Shown: positions 10,236-22,043 of the stretch, in pieces
How positions within the stretch are numbered: the first letter of the stretch is position 1
Layout: each line of letters begins with the position of its first letter
Assembly (NCBI RefSeq): GCF_035046485.1
Contig: NC_085136.1
Coordinates: 82,787,734 to 82,851,733, forward strand
Length of the DNA: 64,000 nt
Source of the DNA: Aedes albopictus
Taxonomy: Eukaryota; Arthropoda; Insecta; Diptera; Culicidae
Direction: 5' to 3'
Position numbers and translations under genes: made by a program
Notes under the pieces: model-generated
The model's database searches: none
Seen by the model: the letters and a program-made list of their open reading frames with translations, nothing else
Told to the model about the DNA's origin: nothing

Positions 10236-11574
10236 CCTAGCGGTGATGTCGCATTTCTCGTGCCTTAGAAAACCCATTTCAACAAAACTCAAGAGACATG
10301 TTGATGAACATCGCACTTCCATACGTTTAACAAAAATCCATTTCATGGCACCAGATATCATATCATATCTATATTTTATGATTTTTGGGCCTCAATCTTC
10401 GTTAAATAGCCGCCATCTTGAATTTCAGACTGCCATCTTGGAATTTAGACCACCATCTTGGATATTCTGGTTGCCAAACTCGATTTAATAGCCGCCATCT
10501 TGAACTTGGAGCCACTATCTTGGATTTTAGGCCGCCATCTTGGATATTCTGGTTGTCATTTTTCGACACCGGACATCTTCTTCATACCAAATATACCCAT
10601 GTTGCCTGGTTTCAGAGCCTAAAACTCCATTAAACTGACGCCATCTTGAATTTGGAGACGCCATTCTGAAGATGGAGCCGCCATTTTGGATTTTAGACCA
10701 CCGTCTTGGATATTCTGGTCGCCATTTTTGGACTCCGGACATCTTTCTCATTAAACAGCCGCCATCTTAAATTGTGAGCCGCCATTTTGGATTTTATACC
10801 ACCATCTTGGATATTCTGGTCATAATTTTTGGACTCCGGACATCTTCTCTATACCAAAAATACAAATATTGCATGATTTTAGAGCCTAAAACTCCATTAA
10901 ACAGACGCCATTTTGAATTTGGAGCCGCCATATTGCATTTGGAGCCGTCATTCTGATTTGGAGCCGCCATCTTGGATTTTAGACCACCATGTTGGATATT
11001 CTGGTAGCCATTTTTAGACTCCGGGCATCTTTCCTTTGGTACGGGATACCCATATTGCATGGTTTTAGGGCCTAAAGTTCCATTAAGCAGCCGCCATCTT
11101 GAATTGTGAGCCGCCATATTGGATTTGAGATCGCCATCTTAGATATTTTAGTTACATTTTTGCACTCCAGACATCTTCCCTATACCAAACACACCCATAT
11201 TGTACGGTTTTAGGGCCTAAAATTCCATTAAACAGTCGCCATCTTGAATTTTGAGCCGCCATATTGGATTTTAGACCGCTATCTTGGATATTCTGGTTGC
11301 CATTTTTGGACTCCGGACATCTTCCCCGTACCAAAAATACCCATACTGCATGGTTTTAGAGCCTAAAACTTCATTAAACAGACGCCATCCTGAATTTGGA
11401 GCCGCCATTTTGAAATCCCGGTCTCCAGTGTTGATTGCCACACAAAATTCTTCAACCATGCTGAAGGTCACAAAAAGCTATATGTGACTTGACCGTCCGA
11501 GCCTTCTAACTAAAAATGGTTTTTGAGTGAACATATAGCCTTTCAGTTCGCTTAGATGAACGAGAAAAGCAGAA
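10236..11574. mobile_element. TIR element with GCCGCCATCTTG tandem core (copy 1)
   Basis: The left end has GCGGTGATGTCGCATTTCTCGTGCC and the right end GAACGAGAAAAGC, a short inverted pair (TTTCTCGT/ACGAGAAA). The left and right flank words (AACATATAGCCTTTCAG near 11531) match the element at 31693-32946. Between them are about seven diverged blocks of roughly 120-200 bases, each with GCCGCCATCTTGGATTTTAGA, GGACTCCGGACATCTTC and CCATATTGCATGGTTTTAG words. Around twenty GCCAT cores lie between 10411 and 11410. I see no transposase and no clear target duplication, so the boundaries are approximate. Confidence 0.65.
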
Positions 11575-11689
11575 CCCGGACTCCCTGGTTGACTCCTTGA
11601 GAATTTTAAGATTTTAATAAAATTGCCTGATTATTCCAGGGTTTTCAGTTTTTTTCAAGTGTCTTTCCAGGGTGTCCACTCCTTGTTCA

Positions 11690-12480
11690 GGAAGGCTCAA
11701 ATATCCTACAGCGTCTTTGAAACCCTCTGAAAACTCATGAAGCCATCAGCAATACCTCTGAAATCCGCTGAACATTCTCTTAAAAACCCCGAAAAGCTTT
11801 TGAAAACTCCTTATATCGCCCCTGAAACCCTTCGAAACTTTCAAAACCGCTCCTGAATCCCCCTATAACGCACCTGAAACTCTTTGAAAATATTCTGAAA
11901 CTCCTCTGAAATGCATCCGAAAACTCCCTAAACCTTCTCAAAACGCTCTGTGACGCTCTTGTACTCTTTGAAACCTACTGAAATAACCCCAGAAAACGCC
12001 CCCTGTAACACCTTCGAATTCGATAAGAGTGCTCAGAAATCCCCTGAAATACCCAGTTACGCCGCTGAAACCCTTCAAAACCCCCAGAAATGTTCCTAGA
12101 ATTTTACTGAAACCTGCTAAAAAATTCCAAAGCCCCCGACAATGCGAACGAGAACTACCTGTACCGCTTCTGAAACCCTTCAAGAACGCCCTACAGCGCC
12201 CCTTGAAACCCCCGTAAAACCCTGTTACGCTCCAGAGACTACTTCAAAATCCCTTGGAACCTGGGAAACATAGGGTTTTCAGACACTCCTGGGGCTCTTC
12301 AGGTACTTCAGAAAATTTCAGAGCACTCTGAAATTTGTTGAAACGTCTCTGCAATCCCGTGAAACCAACTGTTTGAATGCCCATGAATCGCTTATGAACC
12401 CTCAGAAACCACTTGAAACTCTCCTAAATCCCCTTAAAACGCCTCCCATCTACTGAACTCCCTCCTCTTTTACTCCCCTG
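11690..12480 (+). repeat. CTGAAAC minisatellite (plus orientation)
   Basis: Degenerate 11-12-bp units around CCCCTGAAACGCC and CTCTGAAACCCTT. The same family is at 23.0-23.4, 27.2-28.5 and 46.2-46.9 kb in this orientation, and at 28.5-29.7 and 45.6-46.2 kb inverted. The open frames here are periodicity artefacts. Confidence 0.7.
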
Positions 12481-12539
12481 AAATTTTTGGCGAATCTTCT
12501 TTGGTCCCATTTCAAACACCCGGGTTTACAGTTCTCCTG

Positions 12540-13110
12540 ACATCCGTTTCCTCATTTGGAGGACCTTGTTTGTATTACTCGGAAAACCAGGAAAACTAGG
12601 AAAACCAGAAGATCCAAGAGAACCCGAAGCATTTTGTGAACTACAGCTAGGAATCCAGAAGAACCAAAAGAGTCAGAAAGAAGAGGAGAAATAGCATAAC
12701 CAGGTGAACTAGGAGATCCATCTAAACCAGGTTGGCCAAGAGAACCAAGAGATTCATTAGAACAAGGTATTAGTTCACCATTAGTCTTCTAACTTCTCGA
12801 AGATGAAAAGAGCTAGGAGAAATAAAGGTGCCAGAATAAACATTCGAACCTGGGAATCAGGATGATCAGGAAAACCAAAAGATCCAGAAAAAAGAGTAGA
12901 ACTGACAGAACTAGGAGAACAAGGAAAACTTTAGGAACCAGAAGAACAGGAGAAAAAAACACGTGAAAAGGAACTCAAGAACCAGGTATTAGTTCACCAG
13001 AAAAATTGGTGACTAAAAGTACTAGGAGAAATAAAGGTACCAGAATAAAAATGAGAACCTGGGAATCAGGATGATCAGATAAATTAAAAGATCCAGAAAA
13101 ACCAGTGGAA
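12540..13110 (+). repeat. Purine-rich AGGAGAACC 9-bp array
   Basis: Units close to AGGAGAACC / AAGAACCAG. In one frame the perfect unit would read Gly-Glu-Pro, but stops and indels abound and no open collagen-like frame survives. A near-duplicate sub-block occurs at about 12770-12990 and 12985-13110 (GTATTAGTTCACCA, AACCTGGGAATCAGGATGATCAG). Confidence 0.65.
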
Positions 13111-13119
13111 CTGACCAGT

Positions 13120-14333
13120 GGTAAAAATTGCTCATGAGATTCCTCCATAAATTTGTCCAAGGATTCTAAGTCCATGAAAAACTTCTATGGATTTCTTCCA
13201 AACACCCCTGGCTATGTTTTTTAGAAATATTTTCAGAAATTCTTTAAGAAATCCCTCCAAAGCTTCCTTCATAATTTTTTTAGGTAGATTTATATGGGTT
13301 CCTTCTTAAATTCCACTGTGAAGAGGAGGATTTGCTTAAAAAATCATCGGATTCCTTCAGAGTTTTCTGCAGCGATCAGAAATTATTTCAATCTGTTTCT
13401 TTAGAAAATTTTCCAGATGATCCTTCCGAAATTCCAACAGATTTGTTCAGAAATTGTTCTGGAGATTCCATTTAAATTTCTCACAAGAATGTGTCCAGAA
13501 ACTTCTAAAGAGATTCCTGCAAAAACCCTGCAGAAATTCCTCCAGAAATATTTTGGTTTTATTTCCTTCAGTGATTCAGACAGGAATTCTTCTAGAGATT
13601 CCTGCAGACGTTTAAATAGAGATTCCTTCAAAATTTCCGTCAAATATTTCTCGATGTACTACCCCAAAAATCTATCCAGCATTTCCTGTAAGAGTAACTC
13701 CAATAATTTCTCCACGGATTTTTAAAATAGATTTCTGCAAGAGTGCTTTAAGAAGATCTTCCAAGAATTTTGTTAAAGGATTTCTCTAGAAAATTTCCTA
13801 TAAATTCCTTATTTTTCTAGAAATTTAGCCAAGAATTAACCGAGAAGTTTCTCCAGGAAGTTTTAAAGACATTCCTCTTTGGATTCCTTCAAGAGTTTCC
13901 CGGGGATTTTTACGGATATTTCTCCAGAGATTCAAAAGTACTTCCTATGATTTCTAAAAGGATTTTACCGAAGATTTCTTCACTACCAAAAATACAAGCA
14001 CCCAAATGTGGAGTTTCGATGAAGTGTACTCATACGTGCATGGAATGATACGTTCAAGCTGACACTTCCTGATCACAGAACTTCTCAGGGTTTCTTTCAG
14101 ATATTCCTGCTGGGATACCTTCTGAACTTCCATTGTGGAGATATTTTTATCTCAAGAGAATTCTAAGAATTTTAGAGATTTCTTTAGAAAGTTTTGCAAG
14201 CGATTTCATCTTAACTTCTCTGTAGGAGCTTCCCAAAGTTTCTACAAGTATTGTTTGAAAAAATCGTTCGGTGCTTTTTAGAAACTATTCTAGCGGTTCC
14301 ATCAGAAATATCTCCTGGGAAGTCTTGAGAAAA
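13120..14333 (-). repeat. 12-bp minisatellite, inverted orientation
   Basis: Words such as TTCCAGAAATTCC, TTCCTGCAGAAATT and GATTCCTTCAGA are the reverse-complement family of GGAATTCCTGGA. The frame at 13417-13725 is repeat-derived. No gene. Confidence 0.7.
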
Positions 14334-14341
14334 CCCTGCAC
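14334..14341. repeat. 8-bp target-site duplication, left
   Basis: CCCTGCAC is repeated exactly at 14745-14752. Eight bases is the duplication length of hAT transposons. Confidence 0.8.
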
Positions 14342-14744
14342 CAAGGATGGGAACACTCACTTGCAAAGAGCTACATTCACTTGCTATTTTCTCAGCTCAT
14401 AAGCGTCCTATCAAGAAACGATGTATGGACGACTTTTGCCTTTTGGTTTTGTCTAAAAGTTTGCCAAATAGAGTATGGGTCGCACACGCATACCAAAGTC
14501 GTGAGGAAGCTGCGAAGGCAACTCTCCACAAGGTGAATGTAAATTACACTCACCTCGTGGAGAGTCGCTTTCACAGCTCTGTCACGACTTTGGTATTCAT
14601 GTGCGATCCATACTCTATTCGGCAAACTTTTAGACAAAACCAAAAGGCAAAAGTCGTCCATACATCGTTTCTTGATAGGACGCTTCTGAGCTGAGAAAAT
14701 AGCAAGTGAATGTAACTCTTTGCAAGTGAGTGTTCCCATCCCTG
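14342..14744. mobile_element. hAT-type MITE, almost perfect palindrome
   Basis: A 403-bp element with TIRs CAAGGATGGGAACACTCAC / CAGGGATGGGAACACTCAC (the hAT CAGGG pattern) and an 8-bp TSD. Nearly the whole element is inverted-repeat: arms of about 190 bases pair around a short centre near 14540. That centre itself contains AAGGTGAATGTAAATTACACTCACCT. The long frames on both strands (14347-14694 plus, 14392-14754 minus) are mirror products of the palindrome. No transposase is encoded. Confidence 0.88.
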
Positions 14745-14752
14745 CCCTGCAC

Positions 14753-16412
14753 AATTAGTTCGGACATTTCCCAAGGGATTTTCAGAAGCTCTTTTAAAAA
14801 TTCCACCAAATTACTAAAGAATTCTTGAAATAATCTATGAAAGAATTTGTGGGACAATTCGAACGAATAAAAATGAGAACGCGACGAATTGAACTTAACT
14901 ACAAAATGTTGTTTATTGCTCCACGAGGTTCTACACTACTGATGGCTTCGCGAATGACAGTCCAGAACTAGGGTGTCTCAAAAGATAGGGTGACTCGAAA
15001 TTTATGTCACCACAAATTTCTAAAAAATCGCTGGATGGTTGACTCAAGAAATCTCTTAAAAAAGCTACTAAAGATACCTTTGAAAAATTTCTTGATGGAA
15101 TCCTTGGAAAAACTCCAGGTAATACCTCTGTTTGAATTTATTATACAATTTCTGAAGGGATTTGCACACAAAATCCCTACACTACTTACTGGAGACATTT
15201 CTGTAGAAAATCCTGCAGAAACTTAAAAAAATGGAGAACTTCATTAAAGATACACATAATAAAGAATGATTGAGAATAAAGAAATCTTTGAAATAATACC
15301 TGGAAGAACTGAAGAACAAAGAGAAATTTCTTGAAAAAAAATCATGAAAAATTCCAAGGGATAGATTTCGGAGAAATTTCTGCTGGAATTGTTGAGAGAA
15401 TCTTTGAAAAAAAAAATCTAAGAGAATTCCAGAAGGAAGGTCTGAATAAATCCAAAGCAATGCCTGGAGGTAAACTTAATATTGGAGTAGCCCTTGGAGG
15501 AACTTTCAAAGAATCTATTGAGAATTTGCTAGATGAACTCCCAAATACATGCCCGAGAAAAACTCTGAACAATTTTAAGCAATAATGTCTAAAAAAAGTC
15601 TCTGGAATAAAATTTTGAATTTCTAAAGGAGACCCCTAGAGAAAACTTTGAAAGAATCTCCGAATCTGTGCATTTTTTTCCTAGAACTGCATCTTTTTTA
15701 AGAAACGTGTGGAGGAATTCTTGCAGAACTTTTTGAGAAATATGGGAAAAATCTCAAAAAAAATCTCGCAATAAAATCCTGGAAATATTTCTGGAGGAAT
15801 TCCTTCAGAAATGTTTGAATAAATACCAGAAAGAAGACAAGCATGTACTAATGCAGCAATTATTTAATAAATTTCCTATAGAATCCGTCATCGAGTCCCA
15901 AGAAGAATTTCGGAAGAAATTTCTGTGGAAACCCGTTTCAAAAAATTCTAAAAAAAATAATTTTAAAACTAGTCAAAATTTTTAAGATTTTTTTGAGAGA
16001 CTCCTGAAGAAGTGCAAAAGAAAATTTCCGTGGAAATTTCTGAAAGAATAGCTTGTGAAGAAATTTAAGAAATTCTTAATGATAATCATAGAAATGGATG
16101 CATTTTGAAGAAAAACTAAGATATATTTTAAGAAATCCTGCGAGAATCTTGTTTCTGTAAACATTTCAGATTAATTTCGAAATTCCTTTGGGAATTCCTT
16201 GAGGATTTATCAAGGAATCCCCAATGGAATTTCTGGTGGTTTCTCTGGAAGTAATCCTCGAGAGTTTTCTTGTATATTGAAGAAGAATTCTCGCGAAACT
16301 CATAAAAGGAATTCCAGCAAGAATGTCCCTTTTGCGATATTTACAAGAAAAAAATCGTGAAATAAGAATGCATGGAACAGTTTTCCCGGAATAATTCTTA
16401 ATAAGGCGCAAT
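14753..16412. repeat. 12-bp minisatellite with mixed orientation
   Basis: Plus-type words (GGAATTCTTGCAG, GAAATTTCTGGAGGAATT) and some inverse ones. A short less repetitive patch lies at 14860-15000. Frames at 14990-15226 and 15331-15585 are repeat by-products. Confidence 0.65.
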
Positions 16413-16512
16413 AGTAAAGTCATTTTCTTGTAGGTGTACCAGTATAGGGGTCGCTATAATTTGGAAACCTTGAGTAACCAGCTTTGATTTTACCATGACA
16501 GCACTGGAACTG
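16413..16512. repeat. Junction module shared with 44072-44182
   Basis: The words AAGTCATTTTCTTGTAGG, CCAGTATAGGGGTCGCT, TTGAGTAACCAG and TTTACCATGACAG occur here between the 12-bp array and the AGAACC array. The same ordered words occur at 44072-44182, again at the end of a 12-bp array. This points to a compound unit that was copied as a block. Confidence 0.6.
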
Positions 16513-17259
16513 ACAGAACCAGGAGAACATGGAGAACCTTAGGAACCAGAAGAAGGAGAACCAGCAGTACCAAAAGAAAAGGAAAAACTGTGTAAACCAG
16601 AGCCATGAAAGAAACCGGAAAAAGGAGAACAATGAGAGCTAGGGAAACAAGAGGAACTAGGAGAGTTAAAAAAAATAACAAGTAGAACCAGGTGAACTTG
16701 TAGAATCATGAGACTTAAGGAAACTAGGAAAACTAGAGAGCTAGGTAGCCCAAGATAACCAGAATAGCGCAAAGAACAAGGAGCACCAGGGGAACCTAGA
16801 GAACCAGCAGAATCAGGATCATCAGAAGAATCAGAAGATCCATGTAAACCAGGTGAGCCTAGAAAACCAACAGGACATAATTTAGAAGTAACATGAGAAT
16901 AGTCAATGCACCAGGAAACCTGTACTCATAAGAACCAGGAAAACAAGGAACTGGTTTCCAAGAATCTTGGACCTTGGAGAGCAAGAGAAAGAGCCGGAAT
17001 AACCAAAAGGTCCAGGAGAACCTGAAGTACAAGGACAGCTAGGAGAATAAGGAGAATCGAAGAACTAGCGTGGGAACTAGGAGTACCACGAGAACATGTA
17101 CCCGAACCGATGGAGAACCAGGATAGTTAAGAGATTCATTAGAACCAGGAAAGATAGAAGTACAAAATTAGCCATGCGAAGAAGAATTACATGCAGAACT
17201 ACACGTATTAGAAGCTTTAGGACCATCAGGAAACTGTAGAGAATCAGAGAAAATAGTAG
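16513..17259 (+). repeat. AGGAGAACC 9-bp array, block 1
   Basis: Purine-rich units around AGGAGAACC/AACCAGGAG. On the minus strand the same units read as Leu-Val-Leu strings and mimic membrane proteins (for example 16539-16772 minus). I do not call these genes. Confidence 0.7.
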
Positions 17260-17673
17260 ACATCCCGAGCAGGAGAAAATAGCTGAAGAATAACTAACTC
17301 AGGTATGGAAAACCGAATACCTACAACCTGAATGAGGTATTAAGTAGCCCTGCATAAGAGGTAAAATACCTAAAATAATAACTGATATGTTTCCTGTGCA
17401 TAACACGCGAATAATGACTTCAGGTATGGTAATACCTAAATAATAATCGGCGATTTTTCCATACAAATAGTGATTTTTCCATTATTGAATAATACCTCAA
17501 TCAGTCCTCAAAACCAAAATAATAACTCGTTGAGGTATTCTATCAATACCTACAAAATACCAAAATAAGTTATTTTCAATACCTGGACAACCGACCAATA
17601 CCTGGTTTTGGTACGACACCTGACTTTGGTATGCTCCAGTTATGTGTCAGTTATTAATTCCTGCTCGGGATGT
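17260..17673. mobile_element. MITE with TIR ACATCCCGAGCAGGA
   Basis: Left end ACATCCCGAGCAGGA (17260-17274) and right end TCCTGCTCGGGATGT (17659-17673) are perfect 15-bp inverted repeats. The interior carries many AGGTATT / AATACCT words in both orientations. It interrupts the AGAACC array. A target duplication is not certain. Confidence 0.82.
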
Positions 17674-18550
17674 AACAACTAAAATAACCAGAGAACCAGG
17701 AGAACCAAAAGAACCAGGTTAACAAAGTAGCTGTAAGTGTCAGGAATACAAGAGAAAATAAAAGAGCTTGGAAAACCAGAACAACTAGAAAAAAACTGCC
17801 TAAATAAGAAGAACTGGAAAATCTAGAAGAAGAAAAAAAAATAAGAAGAAACAGAATGGAAGAAAAACATGAAAACTAAAAAGTCAGCAGATCCTCAATA
17901 ACCAGGGGCACCAGGATAAAATCATGAGCTAGGAGAACCTGAAATACAAGAAACCCAAGAATAGTAGATAAACAAAACGGACAAGGCGATCCAAGTGAAC
18001 TGGAGAATCATGAAACCTAGAGGGACCAGAAGAACTGAGAAAACTAGAATATTCAGAAGAATACTAAGAACAAGTAGTACCAGCAGAACTAGACGACCTA
18101 CGTTAACCATAAGAAGCAGGACCTAAGAGAACCAGAAGAATCTGTAGGGCCCTATAATACAGAAGAGTTAGGAGATCCAAGAGAGCAGAAACTTAGCAAA
18201 AATAATAAAAAAAAACTCGTGAAACGGGACTCAAGATAACTAGGACTACCTGAACCCAACTAGTGGTTCCCAAAACTAGCAGAACCACAGAAACCAAGAG
18301 AACAAGAAGCTCCTGAGGAAAAGGTGGTCCAGAAGAATCAAAAGACTCCGAATAACCAAGAGAAATGGTAGAACCTGAATAACTAGGATAACCATGAGAA
18401 CAAGGATAAACAGGAACAAAAGATCAAGGTGTTATTTCACCAGAAGAAATGGAGAAGATCCTGAAAAACCATGGGAACCAGAATGACCAGACAAATCAAA
18501 AGATCCAGTGAAATAGGAGGACTGCTAAAACTTAGAGAATCATGAGTTGT
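17674..18550 (+). repeat. AGGAGAACC 9-bp array, block 2
   Basis: Continuation after the MITE. Units are more diverged, with stretches such as AACCAGAAGAATC and GAACTAGGAGAACC. No supported gene. Confidence 0.65.
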
Positions 18551-18557
18551 AAGAATC

Positions 18558-18859
18558 GTACCAACACAGAGCAGGAGCACTGACTCTCTGTGGTGCGCAA
18601 TAAAACGTGAAGCAGTAGAAAGTAGTTCGTCTTCGTCTTGTCCCCGGGGCATAAAAGTACACAACGTGGGACCTAGTCCACCACTGGACGAAACAACTCT
18701 GTATGTTAGTGTGTATCGTCATATCACCACTGAGTAGGAGCACTGGCTCTCAGTGGTGGGAATAATTTGTAGTCCATCGTAGTCGAGTCAGTGTTTCTTC
18801 TCCGCCGCCCGGGGCAATTAAAATTACACAACGTGGGGCAAGACACCCTGGCCGAAACA
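18558..18859. repeat. Pair of diverged ~137-bp direct repeats
   Basis: Copy 1 (about 18558-18692) and copy 2 (about 18720-18859) share, in order, AGGAGCACTG, CTCWSWGTGGTG, CCCGGGGCA and ACACAACGTGGG. Each copy opens with a small hairpin, clearest in copy 2: CCACTGAG...CTCAGTGG. The pair is embedded in the AGAACC array. I do not recognise the unit. Confidence 0.6.
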
Positions 18860-18869
18860 GGGGAATCAC

Positions 18870-19740
18870 CAAGACAGGAGAACTAGCATAACCAGGAGAA
18901 CAAGGAGAACCTTAAAAACTAGGAGAACCTGAAGAAATAGAAGAATAAAAAAAAACAGAAAACAGGAGAGTCAAAGGAGCCGATATGACTAGGAGAACTA
19001 ATAGAACCAGGAGAACAAAAAGTGCCGGAAGAACCAGATACTTTCGAAGAACTTTAAGAAATAGAAGAGCCAGGAGAAGCACAAAAATCGTGAGAACCAG
19101 AATGCCCAGGAGAAACGATGGACCAGTAGTGCAAGGAGAACTAACAGAACCAGAGAACAAGGAGAACCTTAAGAACTAGGTGAACCAAACGAACCGAAGG
19201 TCTAGCAGAGCAGAACTAGAAATAGAAGAATCAGAAAAATCAAGAGAACAATGATAACCAGAGTACAGCAAAAAATCTAGAGACCCAGTATAACCACAAC
19301 CTCACAATAACCAGAAGAAGAAGAAGAAGCAGAACCTTAAGAACTTAGAGAACTAAGAGAGACAGAAGAACCGGAGAACTGGAAAACCTGGATTACCAGG
19401 AGAATTAGGAGATCCTGCACAATCAGGAGAACTAACAGAACCAGGGGAACAATTATAGCTGAAAAACCAGAAAGAAATGGAGAACCAAAATAATCAGGAG
19501 AACCATCCAGAACCAGGTGAAACAAACAAAAACTTGAAGAACTAAGTGAATTAGAATCACTAAGAAATCCAGAAGGAGTAGAACAACTTGGAGAAAGAAG
19601 GCAAGAAAAATATTGGAATACCGGAAGAAAAGGAGAACCAGGACTCAAGTAACCAGGAGGCGAAGGAAAACGAGGGCCTGCTGGAAAACTAGAGAGCAAA
19701 AAGACTCAAGGTCCAAAATAATAGGACATCCATTAAAATC
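18870..19740 (+). repeat. AGGAGAACC 9-bp array, block 3
   Basis: Dense AGGAGAACC-type units. The minus-strand frame at 19337-19699 (120 codons) is S/L/P-rich repeat translation. Confidence 0.7.
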
Positions 19741-20285
19741 AGAGTTACAAGTCTATCCTAATAAGGAAAACTAAAAGAAATTGATCTTTTGAGAGCAGTC
19801 TTGTTAGCGATCACAGTCTTTGACACCTTTTCGTCGATATTCGGCTGCCTTTGACTCCTACATTCGCAACACAAGCGATCAAACTACTGTACGGAACAAA
19901 AATGTCGAATGAATGCGCTTGACCAGGATTGCGTCTTCGGAAGATGGTTCGGTTTTTATTATTCCTGTCTTTCCCATAAAGAGAGCTGTTTTGGATAAAT
20001 GTATGTGTCATAATCGATTTATCACACACGAATAAACTAGTATTATATCAATCTTTTGGCTGAAATCTTGCAAAGAGCTGGAATTAGACAAATGTCATCG
20101 TGTCAGACGACGTTGATTTGATCCACTTTTTTGTTTATTGATCTTCGTTCTGCCGCTCGTGTTGTGTGTAAGAGGTAGCGGTCACGCTCGAATGAAACAA
20201 AGCAAGCTGACACCCGACCGCAGCAACGAAACATTACTCGACAGACAACGAAAGTGTCGAATGTTTACAAGCCTGTTTGAGAGCA
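19741..20285. other. Non-array stretch, no gene recognised
   Basis: Mixed sequence inside the array. No TIRs or long ORF. Confidence 0.45.
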
Positions 20286-20830
20286 TCCAGAGAGTTGATC
20301 AGGAGAATCTGGAGACCAGGAGAACCAAAACTCAAGAAAAGTGAAAAAAGAAAAACTAGGAGAATAACGGAAACCATGATAACTAGAAAAATCAAGAGAA
20401 CCAGTATAGCAAGAGCCACTAAGACAGGGAAAATTTGAAGATTTTTATTTTTATGGGGATCAGAAAAACTAGTAAAACCAATAAATGTAAATGTACAAGT
20501 AAAAAATAACAGAAGTACTATGGCTCGGTTACCTAAGCCCATAGAACCACAAGAATAAAAAAAAAAGAAAATAAGTTAAATATAAGAGAACCTAGACAAC
20601 CAAGATAACCAGGAAATCAAGACGTTAAATGAGAAGAAGTGGAGTCTTAGGAACCACGACAACCAGAAGAGTTAGAATAGCAAAGAGAACTAGGAGAACC
20701 AGAAGATTGATGAAGCTCAGGATGAAGCAACAGAATCAGGAGAGTTTGTACTTAGAAACAGGAAAGTCAGAATAACCAGGAAAACAAGAAGAATAGGAAA
20801 AGAAAGAATACCAGAAGCATAAAGAAAATG
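20286..20830 (+). repeat. AGGAGAACC 9-bp array, block 4
   Basis: Purine-rich units resume (GGAGAATCTGGAGACCAGGA and similar) and fade out near 20830. Confidence 0.6.
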
Positions 20831-22043
20831 TTCGAATCAAGTTAGGTTAGATTCTCTGTGATATCAAAGTAGTTTTGTAAATCAATCAGTACAAGACATG
20901 AACTTGCTTTTTCATTAGGTTGACAGCTTTTGAATATGAATCTTATAAGTTTTCTTCAGTTGTACCCAACACATCCATTAGGAAATAACAAATTTCAAGA
21001 TTTCTAAGTGCAGTTCGATCAAATCGAACGGCAAACTACTCCGAACACAAGTAATGAGAACACACAATCCCCTTCTACGCTCAAGACCGCCCAGACAGTC
21101 TCCCAGCTGCAGCCGCTCAATTAAAACTTTCGCTTCAAAAACCCCCTATACGTCGAACTTTTTGCTCAGTCTGTGTCTTTCTATTTAGTAAAATGGTTCT
21201 TCTGGAAAGTTTTTCCTCTCTATACACTTCAGCTTCCCCACTACTACTGCGTTACGTCATGAATGGGAACTTTCCCATTTGCACTGGCTGAAAATGACGA
21301 CGACGGCGACTTCGGGAGTACGGACTCTATCAAGTACACATTTATAGGTAGAAATACAAACCCCATTCCACCCGCCTCTGCTTAGCAACCCTTTTTCATC
21401 GTCCTCATCGTGGAAAACATTTCGAGCATTTCAAGTTGCGTTGTTTATCCAAAAATGTCGTACAATTGAAACAACCCCCACCGATGACCCTCCCAAGGAC
21501 TGACTTTGAACCGGCTTTTTGGATGTTTGCTTCTGTTTGTGTGTGTGCGCTATCGGTGAAATGTAATCCCTCCATCCGACGAAGGCGACGTCAAACTGTT
21601 TGCGAAAATGTTTCCAGCCGTGAATAATTAAATTAATTTACCAAGTTCGTCGCGCAGCGAGTCTAAACACAACGGGTCGCTGGTTGTCTGTTTACCAGAC
21701 GTTGCCGAGTCCTGCTCGGAAGGGTATTGACGTGTCAAGCTCTAACGAGCTGCGTCGCCCATCTGCCTCATTGGAAGTGAATAATATTTTCCACTTTGTT
21801 TTCGGAAGAGTTCAGGCGTTCCAAAATCTTCAAGTTTATTAAATGTTTTGTTTCGTTTGTTTTACCGAAGTTCTAAGATAACTTTCAAAGGGGATCAATA
21901 GATTTTGAGGGCGTTTCTAGGCGGGTTTAGAAGTGTTTCGATGGATTTCTGCCCTTGAAAGCTCTCCCTTCGAAACCCTCCGAAGCGTCCTTGATACCCC
22001 ACTAAACACTTAGAAACACCCCAGAAATCTTCTGAAATTCACT
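20831..22043. other. Single-copy-looking stretch, no gene recognised
   Basis: This GC-balanced sequence lacks arrays up to about 21880. A TGACGTCA-like or coding signal is not convincing; the frame at 21436-21627 has no relatives that I know. From about 21890 a short CTGAAAC-type fragment appears. Confidence 0.45.

Noticed and set aside
14347..14754. Two similar 115-120-codon proteins on opposite strands
   Set aside because: Mirror products of a palindromic hAT-type MITE.
16420..20542. Many minus-strand frames rich in Leu/Val/Ser that look like membrane proteins
   Set aside because: They are translations of the AGGAGAACC array on the opposite strand and overlap each other in several frames.
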